DNA of 64,000 nucleotides from Paenibacillus sp. (GTDB taxonomy: Bacteria; Bacillota; Bacilli; Paenibacillales; Paenibacillaceae): the NCBI GenBank assembly GCA_023512345.1, contig JAILZT010000019.1:22200-86199 (forward strand), read 5' to 3'. How positions within the stretch are numbered: position 1 is the stretch's first letter; each line of letters starts with the position of its first letter. A program made the position numbers and the translations under genes. The notes under the pieces were generated by a model that was given only the letters and a program-made list of their open reading frames with translations, was not told the DNA's origin and searched no databases. Below are positions 17,553-26,293 of this stretch, piece by piece.

Positions 17553-18455
17553 ATGCCGCTTTCTTTCTGTATAGTGGATGACGATGGAAGTGCCAGAAGA
17601 ATGCTGCAATATATTATCGAGGACAGCGGCTTAGGTGAAGTCGTGGGCCTAGCGGAAAATGGTCAGGACGGTGTACGTTTAATTTTAAATGAACGCCCGG
17701 ATGTTGTGCTGATGGATTTGCTTATGCCGGATCAGGATGGGATTGAGACCATTAATTCGCTTCAGGCTCAGGGTTGCAGGTCGAAGTTCGTGATGATCTC
17801 CCAGATTGAGAATGGGGACATGGTAGGACGGGCCTATCGGAGCGGGATTGAGTTTTTCATCCGAAAGCCGATTAACCGTATCGAAGTGGAAACGGTGCTG
17901 CACAAAGTAAATGAACGTTATGCCATCAATCGTTACCTTGAAGAGATCAAATCCAGTCTGGAAAAGCTGGAGGGATTGCAGTTTGGTTCACCGCCGCTGC
18001 CTATTGTCAAAAGAACGGTTCGGGAGATTTTGCAGCCTATTTTAATGAATCTTGGGATGATTGGTGAAAGTGGCAGCCGTGATCTTATCGCGATTATGGA
18101 AGCCGTCTCGAATCAAGAGGACACCGGAAGTCTGCCGCCGCTCAAAGAAATGTACGAGATGGTAGCTAGAACCTATAAAGAAAGCCCGAGTGATATTGCT
18201 AAGGAAAGCAAAGCCATTGAACAAAGACTTCGCCGTGCTCTATCCGCAGGATTAACCAATCTTGCCTCCATTGGACTGACGGATTACGGGAATCCTAAGT
18301 TTGAGCATTATGCTCCGCTTTATTTTGACTTCGAGGATGTTCGCCTGAAAATGAAGGAGATTGAGCAGGGTAAGGAAACGGGGAAAGTTAAGGTTAATAT
18401 TAAGAAGTTTCTTCAGGTGCTGTTTTTAGAGCTGCAGGAAGGAATGGGCAGGTAA
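17553..18455 (+). CDS. glnL: Response regulator, GlnL (YcbB) family
   Basis: A 300-residue protein starting 3 bases after the glnK stop, with AAAGGAGG lying inside the end of glnK (translational coupling). The receiver domain has the acidic pocket in FCIVDDDGSAR, the phospho-acceptor in VVLMDLLMPDQDG and the lysine in FFIRKPINR. The C-terminal YcbB domain (about 150-295) is the DNA-binding part typical of GlnL, ending GKVKVNIKKFLQVLFLEL. It is the cognate regulator of GlnK. Confidence 0.93.
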   Translation: MPLSFCIVDDDGSARRMLQYIIEDSGLGEVVGLAENGQDGVRLILNERPDVVLMDLLMPDQDGIETINSLQAQGCRSKFVMISQIENGDMVGRAYRSGIEFFIRKPINRIEVETVLHKVNERYAINRYLEEIKSSLEKLEGLQFGSPPLPIVKRTVREILQPILMNLGMIGESGSRDLIAIMEAVSNQEDTGSLPPLKEMYEMVARTYKESPSDIAKESKAIEQRLRRALSAGLTNLASIGLTDYGNPKFEHYAPLYFDFEDVRLKMKEIEQGKETGKVKVNIKKFLQVLFLELQEGMGR

Positions 18456-18459
18456 AATG

Positions 18460-18501
18460 AAACCCCCGGAGCCGCTGCCAGCGGGCTGGTGGTTATTTTT
18501 T
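18460..18501 (+). terminator. Terminator after glnL
   Basis: AACCCCCGGAGCCGCT pairs imperfectly with AGCGGGCTGGTGGTT and is followed by ATTTTTTTG. Confidence 0.7.
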
Positions 18502-18559
18502 TGTGGAGATAAGTTGTACAATAGACGAAGGTGGATTAGAACAGGGCGGAGGAACTTAT

Positions 18560-19519
18560 ATGATACGTACTCTTGCAGTAACTCATGAGGGAGAGGTGCG
18601 GACGGGACTGCCGCTGCAGTCCATTAGAATACAGGATTACGCCTGGATCTGGGCAGACTTTGTGATGCCAACCCCCGAAGAAACGCTGCTATTAGAACAC
18701 TATTTTCACTTTCATCCTCTGGCCATAGAGGATTGTATGCATCTGCTGCAGCGGCCGAAGTTGGATTACTATGAGGATGTTCAGTTTTTTGTTCTGCATG
18801 CTCTTAATGCGGACACACTGGATGCCGAAGAGGTAGATCTATTCCTGAACAAAAACTATCTGGTATCCTACCACCATCAGGAGAAGTCGGAGATGGATGA
18901 AGCGTGGGAGCAGGTGAAGAGTGAAATTCATAACCGTAAAGGCTGGTCAGGCGGGCCGATGGCTGCTGCTTACAGGATCATGGACAAGCTGGTGGATAAA
19001 TATTTCCCCACTTTGTACGGTATTGAGGACGAGCTAGCCGATTTAGAAAGCCGGGGCAGCAGTGAATCGGTAGAGGAACTGATGAGTCAGGTGTTCGACG
19101 TGCGTGGGCGCTTGCTGAAGCTGCGGCGAACGATTGTACCTATGCGTGATCTTATGTACCGTATCGTTAACTCCCAGCATGTCCAGAGTAACGGGGAGGA
19201 ACGGATCTATTTCGGGGATATTTATGATCATCTGCTGAAGCTGACCGATATGATTGAGGCGGACCGAGAGATGACAGCTGATCTTCGGGACAGTTACATC
19301 TCTCTTAATTCCAACCGAATGAACTCCATCATGAAAACACTAACCGTGATCACCACGGTGTTCATGCCGCTGACTCTGATCGCTGGGATCTATGGCATGA
19401 ACTTCCGAGTAATGCCGGAGCTAGACTGGGAATATGGATACTTCCTAATCCTGCTGCTGATGCTGATGCTGGGTGGAGGCATGTTTCGGTGGTTCCGCCG
19501 GAGTGGCTGGTTTAAGTAG
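18560..19519 (+). CDS. corA: CorA-family magnesium/divalent cation channel
   Basis: A 319-residue protein; GCGGAGGAAC precedes ATG 18560, while the open frame back to 18503 overlaps the preceding terminator and is rejected. A large soluble N-terminal domain is followed by a long stalk helix and two C-terminal membrane segments. The channel signature GMN is present in AGIYGMNFRVMPELDWEYGY, just after the first membrane segment, and the C-terminus is basic (RWFRRSGWFK), as in CorA. It moves Mg2+ (sometimes Co2+ or Ni2+) into the cell as a pentamer. Monocistronic, ending in a bidirectional terminator. Confidence 0.94.
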   Translation: MIRTLAVTHEGEVRTGLPLQSIRIQDYAWIWADFVMPTPEETLLLEHYFHFHPLAIEDCMHLLQRPKLDYYEDVQFFVLHALNADTLDAEEVDLFLNKNYLVSYHHQEKSEMDEAWEQVKSEIHNRKGWSGGPMAAAYRIMDKLVDKYFPTLYGIEDELADLESRGSSESVEELMSQVFDVRGRLLKLRRTIVPMRDLMYRIVNSQHVQSNGEERIYFGDIYDHLLKLTDMIEADREMTADLRDSYISLNSNRMNSIMKTLTVITTVFMPLTLIAGIYGMNFRVMPELDWEYGYFLILLLMLMLGGGMFRWFRRSGWFK

Positions 19520-19532
19520 AAGACTTAAGAAA

Positions 19533-19558
19533 GGCGCCGCTTATTTGCGGCGCCGTTT
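19533..19558. terminator. Bidirectional terminator overlapping a stop codon
   Basis: GGCGCCGC (19533-19540) and GCGGCGCC (19547-19554) form a perfect 8 bp stem between convergent genes. The right arm includes the last codons of the minus-strand gene. Confidence 0.75.
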
Positions 19559-20092
19559 AGACGTGGCCGGTGCTGAGCGCCGGCGATTGGGTGAAGAAGA
19601 TTTGCGGCGCTGCGTAGAGCGTCTTTTTTTACGTCGGGGGATATACTGAGCGGCATCTTCTTCAGCTGACAGCGCTCCATTCGTTGAACCCTTATTTTTG
19701 CCAAAGCTGCTCATCACGAGTTTAACCATAGGAGCCATCTGCTGAAAGCTTTGCATCACCTTCTGCACCTTGCCCATAGAGTTGACGATGCCGTCGATAC
19801 CGCCCATCCGATCAATGAAGCCTTTAATCTGGTCCATATTAGCCATGTTTCCAAGTCCGCCGAGCGAGCCTAGACTTCCAAGCAGTCCGCCTGATTTCGC
19901 AGCCGAAGCATCAACAGGGGCCGCCAGAGCAGTCTCAGTAACTTCAGCAGCTCCATAGGAAGAGAACAAGCCGCTGGCTCCCGGAGGTGGAACTTGCACG
20001 TATGGATTGATGCCGGGATAAGGTGATGTATTGTACGGTTGGGCCAGCGAACGCTGGTTACGGCGGGAATGATTATAGTAATGATCAGACAT
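19541..20092 (-). CDS. Basic-tailed protein, possibly YqfQ/VrrA-like
   Basis: A 183-residue protein starting at the ATG complementary to 20090-20092, preceded by GAAGGAATG; the frame extends to 20146 without a better start. Regions: Tyr/Asn/Pro-rich N-terminus, a Gly/Leu/Ser-rich centre (GGLLGSLGSLGGLGN), a helical stretch MDQIKGFIDRMGGIDGIVNS followed by QQMAPMVKLVM, and a very basic Arg/Lys/Ser tail after YIPRRKKRR. The layout resembles YqfQ (VrrA-like) proteins of spore formers, but I see no decisive motif. The tail could bind nucleic acid or cell wall. Function unknown. Confidence 0.65.
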   Translation of the reverse strand: MSDHYYNHSRRNQRSLAQPYNTSPYPGINPYVQVPPPGASGLFSSYGAAEVTETALAAPVDASAAKSGGLLGSLGSLGGLGNMANMDQIKGFIDRMGGIDGIVNSMGKVQKVMQSFQQMAPMVKLVMSSFGKNKGSTNGALSAEEDAAQYIPRRKKRRSTQRRKSSSPNRRRSAPATSKRRRK

Positions 20093-20146
20093 AATATCAC
20101 ATTCCTTCGTTAGTGGTTTACAATACTGTATGTCATAGGCGAACAT

Positions 20147-20389
20147 AACGTATAGACGAATGCCCGGGTCATTAGGGATAGGAGCGGAAAAGGGCGGATG
20201 CCCATGAGAAGTGACGGAAGTGAATAAACCGTGTCCAGGCTTGATTTTCGGCTCTTTTGTAGTACTATAGTTAAGGCGGTTGATGTTGAAAGAGAGAGGA
20301 AGGTCTATTTAATAGTAGGATTTTTGTGTGCGTCTGGGGTGGACGTTTGTCCGCTATTTTCGGACTTTACAGCGTGAAACCGTTAATGC
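20147..20389. other. Intergenic region between divergent genes
   Basis: No ORF or strong terminator is seen. It contains GGACGTTTGTCC, a short palindrome near 20341-20352, of unknown relevance, upstream of the yerC promoter. Confidence 0.4.
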
Positions 20390-20418
20390 TTGAAAAAAGC
20401 GCTCCAGTACAATATAGT
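20390..20418 (+). promoter_or_regulatory. Likely sigma-A promoter of yerC-cbiX
   Basis: TTGAAA (20390-20395) and TATAGT (20413-20418) with a 17-base spacer, ~100 bases before the yerC start. Confidence 0.6.
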
Positions 20419-20521
20419 AGAGGCAATAGTCACATTCCGTTTATGCTTCCTGAAAGCCCCATTTGAACGAAGCTTAACCAGAGATGCTAATGCTGACAGA
20501 ACTTTTAGGGGATGATTACTT

Positions 20522-20812
20522 ATGCAGCTTAAGAAGCTGAATGATAAAAGTATCGATCAATTATTTGAAGCCATTTTAACTTTAAAAGACATGGAAGAAT
20601 GTTATGTATTCTTTGATGATCTGTGCACGGTGAATGAGATTCAGTCACTCTCACAGCGTCTTGAAGTTGCACGTATGCTGGGTAAAGGTTCCACCTATAA
20701 CCAGATTGAAGCTGAAACAGGAGCAAGTACGGCTACAATTTCACGCGTGAAGCGTTGCCTGAACTATGGCAATGATGGTTACAAGCTAACACTTGAACGG
20801 TTGGGACGATAG
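20522..20812 (+). CDS. yerC: TrpR-like/YerC helix-turn-helix protein
   Basis: A 96-residue protein of the YerC/YecD family, whose fold is like the Trp repressor. The helix-turn-helix is GSTYNQIEAETGASTATISR, preceded by LSQRLEVARML, both highly typical of the family. No ligand is established for YerC. GGGGATG precedes ATG 20522. The stop is separated by one base from the next start, so it is translationally coupled to the cobaltochelatase-like gene. Confidence 0.93.
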   Translation: MQLKKLNDKSIDQLFEAILTLKDMEECYVFFDDLCTVNEIQSLSQRLEVARMLGKGSTYNQIEAETGASTATISRVKRCLNYGNDGYKLTLERLGR

Positions 20813-20813
20813 A

Positions 20814-21599
20814 ATGAAGCCGGGCATACTCATTATTAGTCATGGATCCAGGGATAAGGCTTGGGTAATGATTGTGGAGGAAGCCGTAACCGGATTATCG
20901 CTGCGGGAAGAAATTCCCGTGGCTATTTCTTTTTTAGAGCTTGTGGAAGGTCGTTTGATTCAGGATGGCATTGATGAACTGGAGCGGGCCGGGGTCACAG
21001 ATATACTGGTGATTCCTTTGTTTGTATCTTCTGGCAGCACGCATGTCGATGAGATAGAGTATGCTCTAGGGGCTAAGCCGGAACCGGAGCGGGAGACGGA
21101 TTTGGAGCTTTTTACAGTAAAAGCCCGAGTTCATTATGGCTACCCGGTGGACGATGATCCAGATATCGCGGTTATGGTATGGGACAAGCTTCGTGAAGTG
21201 TCCAAGGACCTTTCGAAGGAGACCATTCTATTGATCGGGCACGGAAGTGTACATGATGGATTCCGTCAGCGCTGGGAGAAGGGCATTACATCGCTTGCGA
21301 AGCGTGTGCGTGAAGTAAGTGGTGCTGCGGCTACGGATTATGCACTGCTGAATCCAGACAATGTGCGAGGCAAGGTGGAGTATTGGCACGAGCAGGGACA
21401 TGAAGTGTTGATTGCACCGCTATTTTTGAGTGAAGGGTATTTCACTAAGGTTGTTATTCCTGAGAAGCTTGAAGGTCTGACATACCGCTATTCCGGCCAA
21501 ACCCTGTTGCCGCATCCGCTCCTTCCGCATTGGATAGAGAGACAGGTAGAGATATTGCTGGAACGGATACGAGGTGTTACGGACAAGCGTAGTGTTTGA
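20814..21599 (+). CDS. CbiX/SirB-type sirohydrochlorin chelatase
   Basis: A 261-residue protein starting one base after the yerC stop. Two related halves are visible: ILIISHGSRDKAW and ILLIGHGSVHDGF, each with the HGS metal-binding motif of class II chelatases. These insert Co2+ or Fe2+ into sirohydrochlorin (cobalamin or sirohaem pathways). No other tetrapyrrole gene is nearby, so the metal is undecided. At about twice the length of single-domain CbiXS it matches the long, fused bacterial form. Confidence 0.88.
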   Translation: MKPGILIISHGSRDKAWVMIVEEAVTGLSLREEIPVAISFLELVEGRLIQDGIDELERAGVTDILVIPLFVSSGSTHVDEIEYALGAKPEPERETDLELFTVKARVHYGYPVDDDPDIAVMVWDKLREVSKDLSKETILLIGHGSVHDGFRQRWEKGITSLAKRVREVSGAAATDYALLNPDNVRGKVEYWHEQGHEVLIAPLFLSEGYFTKVVIPEKLEGLTYRYSGQTLLPHPLLPHWIERQVEILLERIRGVTDKRSV

Positions 21600-21685
21600 T
21601 ATGAAAAGATAGCTATTCGCTGTGTTATAATGAAGGCTTCTGCATACACATATATATATTGCTTTGCACTCTTTTTCCAGCAACA

Positions 21686-21715
21686 TTGATTGTAGGGTCT
21701 GGAATTGGTTATAAT
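21686..21715 (+). promoter_or_regulatory. Likely sigma-A promoter of the lipid kinase gene
   Basis: TTGATT (21686-21691) and consensus TATAAT (21710-21715) with an 18-base spacer, ~40 bases before the start codon. Confidence 0.65.
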
Positions 21716-21757
21716 CAGTTAGGTTATCAATAATAAAAAACAGGTGGCGTTCCGGTA

Positions 21758-22648
21758 ATGAAAACTGCGAGATTGATTTATAATCCCACTTCTGGACGGG
21801 AAGAAATGAAGAAGCGGCTCGCCGATATTTTGGACCGGCTGGATACAGGAGGCATTGAAGCCTCTTGCCATGCAACAAGTGGAGAGGGCGATGCTACGGA
21901 AGCCGCTGCTGATGCAGTAGAACGTGGATACGATCTTATCATTGCAGCTGGTGGCGACGGTACGTTGAACGAGGTTATCAACGGGATGGCGGAGAAGCCA
22001 AATCTCCCACCACTCGGCGTTTTACCGCTGGGAACTACTAATGATTTTGCACGGGCTATGGGTATTCCGAAGAACTGGGAGGATTCTTGTGATCTGATTC
22101 TTCGCCAGGAATCCCGACTGATTGATCTGGGCAAAGCCAACGATCGTTATTTCATCAATATCGCCGGAGGCGGAAGCCTGACCGACCTAACATACGAAGT
22201 ACCCAGCAGGCAGAAGACCATGTTGGGCCAGCTTGCCTATTACTTAAAAGGCATCGAGAAAATGGCCAGTCTTTCCCCGACAGAACTCGTCATCCGAGCG
22301 AATGGACAGGAGCTTATCCATGATGAGTTCATGCTGTTCCTAATCGCCAATACGAACTCTGTAGGCGGCTTCGAAAAGCTTGCACCAGATGCCCGCATCG
22401 ACGACGGCTTGTTCGACGTGATCGCGGTTAAGAAATGCAACCTGGCTGAGTTTATCCGCCTAGTGCGCTTAACCATCAGCGGAGCACATTTGAAGGATAA
22501 GAAGGTCGTGTATTTCCGCACCGATGCCATGGAGGTCACCTCCCCGGGTCATGTCCAATTGAATCTGGACGGTGAGCTTGGCGGCACCCTGCCGGGTCAG
22601 TTCCGGATTCTGCCGCAGCATTTACGGATATTTGCTCAGAATTCGTGA
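21758..22648 (+). CDS. dgkB: Diacylglycerol kinase, DgkB (YerQ)
   Basis: A 296-residue soluble lipid kinase. The nucleotide-binding signature GGDGTLNEVINGMA and the following PLGVLPLGTTNDFARAMGIP are diagnostic. It phosphorylates diacylglycerol released during lipoteichoic acid synthesis and returns it to phospholipid synthesis at the membrane. C-terminal DGKcat/YegS-like beta domain with VQLNLDGELGG. In B. subtilis the same gene (yerQ) lies directly before yefA (rlmCD), an order kept here although ~550 non-coding bases intervene. Confidence 0.93.
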   Translation: MKTARLIYNPTSGREEMKKRLADILDRLDTGGIEASCHATSGEGDATEAAADAVERGYDLIIAAGGDGTLNEVINGMAEKPNLPPLGVLPLGTTNDFARAMGIPKNWEDSCDLILRQESRLIDLGKANDRYFINIAGGGSLTDLTYEVPSRQKTMLGQLAYYLKGIEKMASLSPTELVIRANGQELIHDEFMLFLIANTNSVGGFEKLAPDARIDDGLFDVIAVKKCNLAEFIRLVRLTISGAHLKDKKVVYFRTDAMEVTSPGHVQLNLDGELGGTLPGQFRILPQHLRIFAQNS

Positions 22649-23201
22649 GTGAATTCGAGTTAAAAATTCGAGTGAAAACACTTAAGTGGAAAAACTAATG
22701 GGAGTAAATGTCCTTCCCATACTCGTTAATACTTGCGTGTGTATGAAGAGGCTATAGCTGCTGCTTAAGGCTGGTTATATACGTGGTAACTGGAGTAATT
22801 TATTATCTATGGATTCCATGAGAGTTACTTATGTACGGTCACCAGCGGATGAGCTACAGCACCACTGCACCTCTGAGATTGGCAATGTAGGGAAAAGATA
22901 GTACCGAAGGGCAGTGGGGAAGCGAAGCCACTTACATAGCCGATTTAGAGGGGAAACTTCCTACTAATTAGCTCAAATATCTGCTTTTTATCGATATACA
23001 GGGAATACTTCTCTCTAAATCCCCCTTTCCTCTACTTTTTGCTCTCCAAACCTAACAATAGATGGATTTTTTCCCGTTAAATTCTCCAGAAGCAGCGAAT
23101 AGATGAAATTAACTGGAGAAAATCCATCTAAATTTTGTGCCTCCAAATGTAACGATTTGCATGATTTACAATGAGATAATGAAAGAAGTGAATACTAACT
23201 A
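22649..23201. other. Long intergenic region with short repeats and an inverted repeat
   Basis: No gene is supported over ~550 bases. It contains two copies of the short CCCTCTAA-type repeat (inverted near 22945-22963, direct near 23001-23018). It also contains a nested inverted repeat: AGATGGATTTT (23060-23070) pairs with 23119-23129, enclosing TCTCCAG/CTGGAGA. Confidence 0.55.
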
Positions 23202-24659
23202 ATGACTAGACACCGCAGCGGCCGCAACACAAGTCGCCGAGACAGCACGGCACCCATCGCCGGACTGCCTGTGAACAAAAATGACGAGGTTGTGCTCGAT
23301 ATCATCGGCATGACTCATGAAGGTGAAGGGGTAGGCCGTGTAGAGGGCTTTACCCTTTTTGTACAGGGAGCGCTTCCCGGAGAGAAGGTCCAGGCTAAAG
23401 TTCTAAAGACCAAGAAGCAATATGGCTACGCTAAGCTGCTGAAGATCGTAAAAGCCAGCAGCGACCGTATTGGGCCGCCCTGTCCGATATATGATCAATG
23501 CGGCGGCTGCCAGCTGCAGCATATGGACTATACCGCGCAGCTGGCGTGGAAGCGTCAGCTAGTGGTGGACAACTTGGAGCGGATTGGGAAGCTGACGGTG
23601 GCTGGGAAAGATGGTGGGGACGGAGTTATTGTCCGTCCTACCCTCGGAATGGACGAGCCTTGGCGCTACCGCAACAAGGCCCAAGTGCCAATTGGTGTAA
23701 CGGATGGCGGTCTGGTCGGCGGCTTTTACGCACGTGGCAGCCATCGGATAGTGGACATGGAAACCTGCCTGATCCAGCATGAGCATAATGATGCAGTCGT
23801 AGCAGCTGTAAAAAGCATCGGCAGTCACCTCGGTATCTCCGCATATAATGAAGAAACTGGTCGCGGACTGCTGCGTCACGTCGTAGTAAAGAAAGCCTTC
23901 CGCACAGGCGAAATGATGTTGGTGCTAGTAACCAACGGCAAAGATATTCCGCATCAGGACGCCTGGATCGGCAGCATCCGTGAGCAACTACCACATGTAG
24001 CTAGCATCTGCCAGAACATCAATACGAAGCAAACTAATGTCATCTTTGGCGACGAAACCCGTGTGCTCTGGGGCAGAGATGTAATCTATGACTACATCGG
24101 TGATGTGCAATTCGCCATCTCGGCGCGTTCTTTCTATCAAGTGAATCCAGCTCAAACTGAGGTTCTGTATGGCAAAACAGTGGAGTATGCAGGCCTTACA
24201 GGTAAAGAGACAGTTATAGATGCCTATTGTGGTATAGGAACCATTTCACTGTTTCTAGCACAACATGCCGATAAGGTATATGGGGTCGAGATCGTTCCTG
24301 AAGCGATTGAGGATGCGCGAGCTAATGCGGTGCTTAATGACATGAAGAATGTGGTGTTCGAGGTCGGTGCATCGGAGGATGTAATTCCTAAGTGGAAAGA
24401 GCAGGGTATTACTGCGGATGTGATCGTGGTTGACCCACCACGCAAGGGCTGCGATCCACGGTTGCTGGAGACGATCCTCGCGATGACGCCTGAGCGTGTG
24501 GTGTATGTGTCGTGCAATCCTTCGACACTGGCGAGGGATTTGAGAGTGCTCGAGGATGGCGGGTATTCCACCGTCGAGGTGACTCCGGTGGATATGTTCC
24601 CGCATACGACACATGTGGAGTGCTGTTCACTATTAGTTTGGAACGGAAATAACGAATGA
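23202..24659 (+). CDS. rlmD: 23S rRNA (uracil-5)-methyltransferase, RlmCD/RumA family
   Basis: A 485-residue enzyme. Parts: basic N-terminal tail, TRAM RNA-binding domain (~25-85), a 4Fe-4S cluster region with CPIYDQCGGCQLQH, central domain, then the methyltransferase fold with SAM motif DAYCGIGTISLFLA. The catalytic cysteine is in YVSCNPSTLARDL. It uses SAM to make m5U in 23S rRNA; the B. subtilis homologue YefA modifies two sites. The conserved 3' codons for THVECC contain the left 18 bp repeat of the integrated element that follows, and the last ten codons may therefore be element-derived. Confidence 0.93.
   Translation: MTRHRSGRNTSRRDSTAPIAGLPVNKNDEVVLDIIGMTHEGEGVGRVEGFTLFVQGALPGEKVQAKVLKTKKQYGYAKLLKIVKASSDRIGPPCPIYDQCGGCQLQHMDYTAQLAWKRQLVVDNLERIGKLTVAGKDGGDGVIVRPTLGMDEPWRYRNKAQVPIGVTDGGLVGGFYARGSHRIVDMETCLIQHEHNDAVVAAVKSIGSHLGISAYNEETGRGLLRHVVVKKAFRTGEMMLVLVTNGKDIPHQDAWIGSIREQLPHVASICQNINTKQTNVIFGDETRVLWGRDVIYDYIGDVQFAISARSFYQVNPAQTEVLYGKTVEYAGLTGKETVIDAYCGIGTISLFLAQHADKVYGVEIVPEAIEDARANAVLNDMKNVVFEVGASEDVIPKWKEQGITADVIVVDPPRKGCDPRLLETILAMTPERVVYVSCNPSTLARDLRVLEDGGYSTVEVTPVDMFPHTTHVECCSLLVWNGNNE
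24609..24626 (+). repeat. Left attachment-like direct repeat (attL)
   Basis: ACACATGTGGAGTGCTGT, inside the 3' end of the rRNA methyltransferase gene. It is identical to 32401-32418. The pair bounds a 7.8 kb segment that encodes a serine recombinase. Confidence 0.7.
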
Positions 24660-24677
24660 GAAGTTAATGTGGGATTG

Positions 24678-24708
24678 CCCTCTCTTCATTGAGAGGGTAT
24701 TTTTTTTG
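24678..24708 (+). terminator. Rho-independent terminator after rlmD
   Basis: CCCTCTC (24678-24684) and GAGAGGG (24691-24697) with a 6-base loop, then T8. Confidence 0.8.
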
Positions 24709-24747
24709 TCTTCTAAATGGAGCGTGAGTTAGATGCTATGGACACTC

Positions 24748-24757
24748 GGGGGGGGGG
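24748..24757. repeat. Poly-G tract (10 G)
   Basis: A run of ten G in a non-coding stretch upstream of the barstar-like gene. Such tracts slip easily in replication and sequencing; its effect is unknown. Confidence 0.5.
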
Positions 24758-24916
24758 TTTACAGCTAAATGCATGTCTCTGTTCTCAATGTTGGGCAGTA
24801 CACATCTTCTCAGCAACCAGACGAAAAATTTTAACGATACGAAAGGTGAAATGCCAACATATGGTACAATAGGTTTAGGTCATTGTTCTGATGAAAGCTG
24901 TTTGGGGGTTAAATAA

Positions 24917-25405
24917 ATGGAGCGAGAGGTATTATGGAAGTCGTTGATGATGAACGGTTCTATCATTATATTTTGGAGACAAAGCATACTAGAGAAGTAT
25001 GTTGAAAATATAAGAGAAGAAGGATTTGACGTATATCTCTTTGATTGTGAGTCATGGGATAAGAACACTTGTCTTTTGGAATTAGGTAATACTCTTGAGT
25101 TCCCAAATTACTATGGTAAAAACCTAGATGCATTTAATGATTGCCTTTCCGATATTGTTCCTAGTAATGAAGGCTTTGTATTAGCCTTCAAGAACTTCGA
25201 CAAATTCAATGAACGAGATAAAGACACTGCGTTCCATGTGCTAGACATTATCCAAAATAATTCTTGGCGATTACTTGTCGAGAATCAAAAAAAGTTGATG
25301 GCTTTTGTGCATTCTGACGACCCTCGGTTAGAAATACAACCTGTGGGCGCACTGCCTGTACTTTGGAACAATGAAGAATGGCTTAATAAGATCAGAGGGA
25401 TTTAG
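24917..25405 (+). CDS. Barstar-family protein (RNase inhibitor-like)
   Basis: A 162-residue protein starting at ATG 24917. The segment LEFPNYYGKNLDAFNDCLSD is characteristic of the barstar fold, whose founding member blocks the secreted RNase barnase by covering its active site. Barstar itself is ~90 residues; here extra N- and C-terminal parts are present. No barnase-like toxin gene is adjacent, so it is an orphan inhibitor. Two more small genes follow that look like immunity proteins, suggesting a polyimmunity cargo at the left end of the element. Confidence 0.75.
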   Translation: MEREVLWKSLMMNGSIIIFWRQSILEKYVENIREEGFDVYLFDCESWDKNTCLLELGNTLEFPNYYGKNLDAFNDCLSDIVPSNEGFVLAFKNFDKFNERDKDTAFHVLDIIQNNSWRLLVENQKKLMAFVHSDDPRLEIQPVGALPVLWNNEEWLNKIRGI

Positions 25406-25440
25406 TCTTAAACCTTATAATCGGAAATCGAGGTGACGGT

Positions 25441-25797
25441 ATGTCCCTAATACCACTTAGAATACCTATGGGGTTTGCTGTATGTTTTAACAAATTTTCA
25501 GATGTTGACCCCATACCTTGTAAGACTGGGGATGGCTTTATTGAGAACTGGGAGTATTTCACCGAAGATATTTTGCAAATATCAATGATGGAAATAGTAG
25601 ATGGAAATTGGGCGTTACCGAAGTGCGATAAGCTTATTATTGACTTAGGATGGTATCCAGACAGTCAGATCACTGGACAATACAGACTGGTACAAGTTAA
25701 TGAGTCTTGGGAAGTAATAAGAGAGAAGTATTCCAAAGATCGACATGAAATAAAGGATACCATCGAAGATTGGATGAACAATCCCATTGTTTCATAG
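25441..25797 (+). CDS. Small protein, possible immunity protein
   Basis: A 118-residue soluble protein; AGGTGACGGT precedes ATG 25441. It is acidic and rich in Trp and Ile (SDVDPIPCKTGDG, IEDWMNNPIVS). I do not recognise a family. Size, composition and position between a barstar-like gene and another small acidic gene make an immunity role plausible, but this is inference from context. Confidence 0.55.
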   Translation: MSLIPLRIPMGFAVCFNKFSDVDPIPCKTGDGFIENWEYFTEDILQISMMEIVDGNWALPKCDKLIIDLGWYPDSQITGQYRLVQVNESWEVIREKYSKDRHEIKDTIEDWMNNPIVS

Positions 25798-25830
25798 ACA
25801 ACCTATCGAATAATCTGGTGGTGAAGAGCG

Positions 25831-26274
25831 TTGAAAGTATGGAAATACTCAACGACTGATGAATACTTTGATTTCTTAGATTTACATGATGCTGTAGTTG
25901 AGAAAATTCAAGTATTAGAGAACCAAATTGTTATAGAAATAGAATCGGTAAACATACTGGCAGGTCATCCGCTCAACCCTTGTACGGTAGCTAAGAATAC
26001 AGATAGTTGCAGATTGATTTTCGTACATCCAATGTCTAGCGAAGCAACTCTTTTCCTAGAAGATAAGACCCCACAGCATATTGAATGTACTGATTTTAAG
26101 GAACTAGAGATTCTTAAATTTGATCGTAATGAACAAAATGATGGTTTCTTGTACGAAATATTCGGTTCAGATAACTTATTCTGCGAATGGAGGGTAAAGG
26201 CAAAAGGTCTGATTCTTTGTTGGAATGAATTTGTTGGAGATGCTTGGTTCGTAGGATGGGACAAAGACAAATAA
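25831..26274 (+). CDS. Small protein, possible immunity protein
   Basis: A 147-residue acidic protein. The start is TTG 25831, with GGTGGTGAAGAG upstream; no ATG fits better. N-terminal KYSTTDEYFDFLDLHDAVVE and C-terminal EWRVKAKGLILCWNEFVGDAW suggest a small alpha/beta protein. It is unrecognised. It ends 19 bases before the SEFIR gene start and may be co-transcribed with it. Confidence 0.55.
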   Translation: MKVWKYSTTDEYFDFLDLHDAVVEKIQVLENQIVIEIESVNILAGHPLNPCTVAKNTDSCRLIFVHPMSSEATLFLEDKTPQHIECTDFKELEILKFDRNEQNDGFLYEIFGSDNLFCEWRVKAKGLILCWNEFVGDAWFVGWDKDK

Positions 26275-26293
26275 TTAGGGAGCATGATGATTT

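Noticed and set aside
24224..24630. Long overlapping minus-strand frames opposite the rRNA methyltransferase gene
   Set aside because: They are shadows of a well-supported gene; no ribosome sites and no family resemblance.
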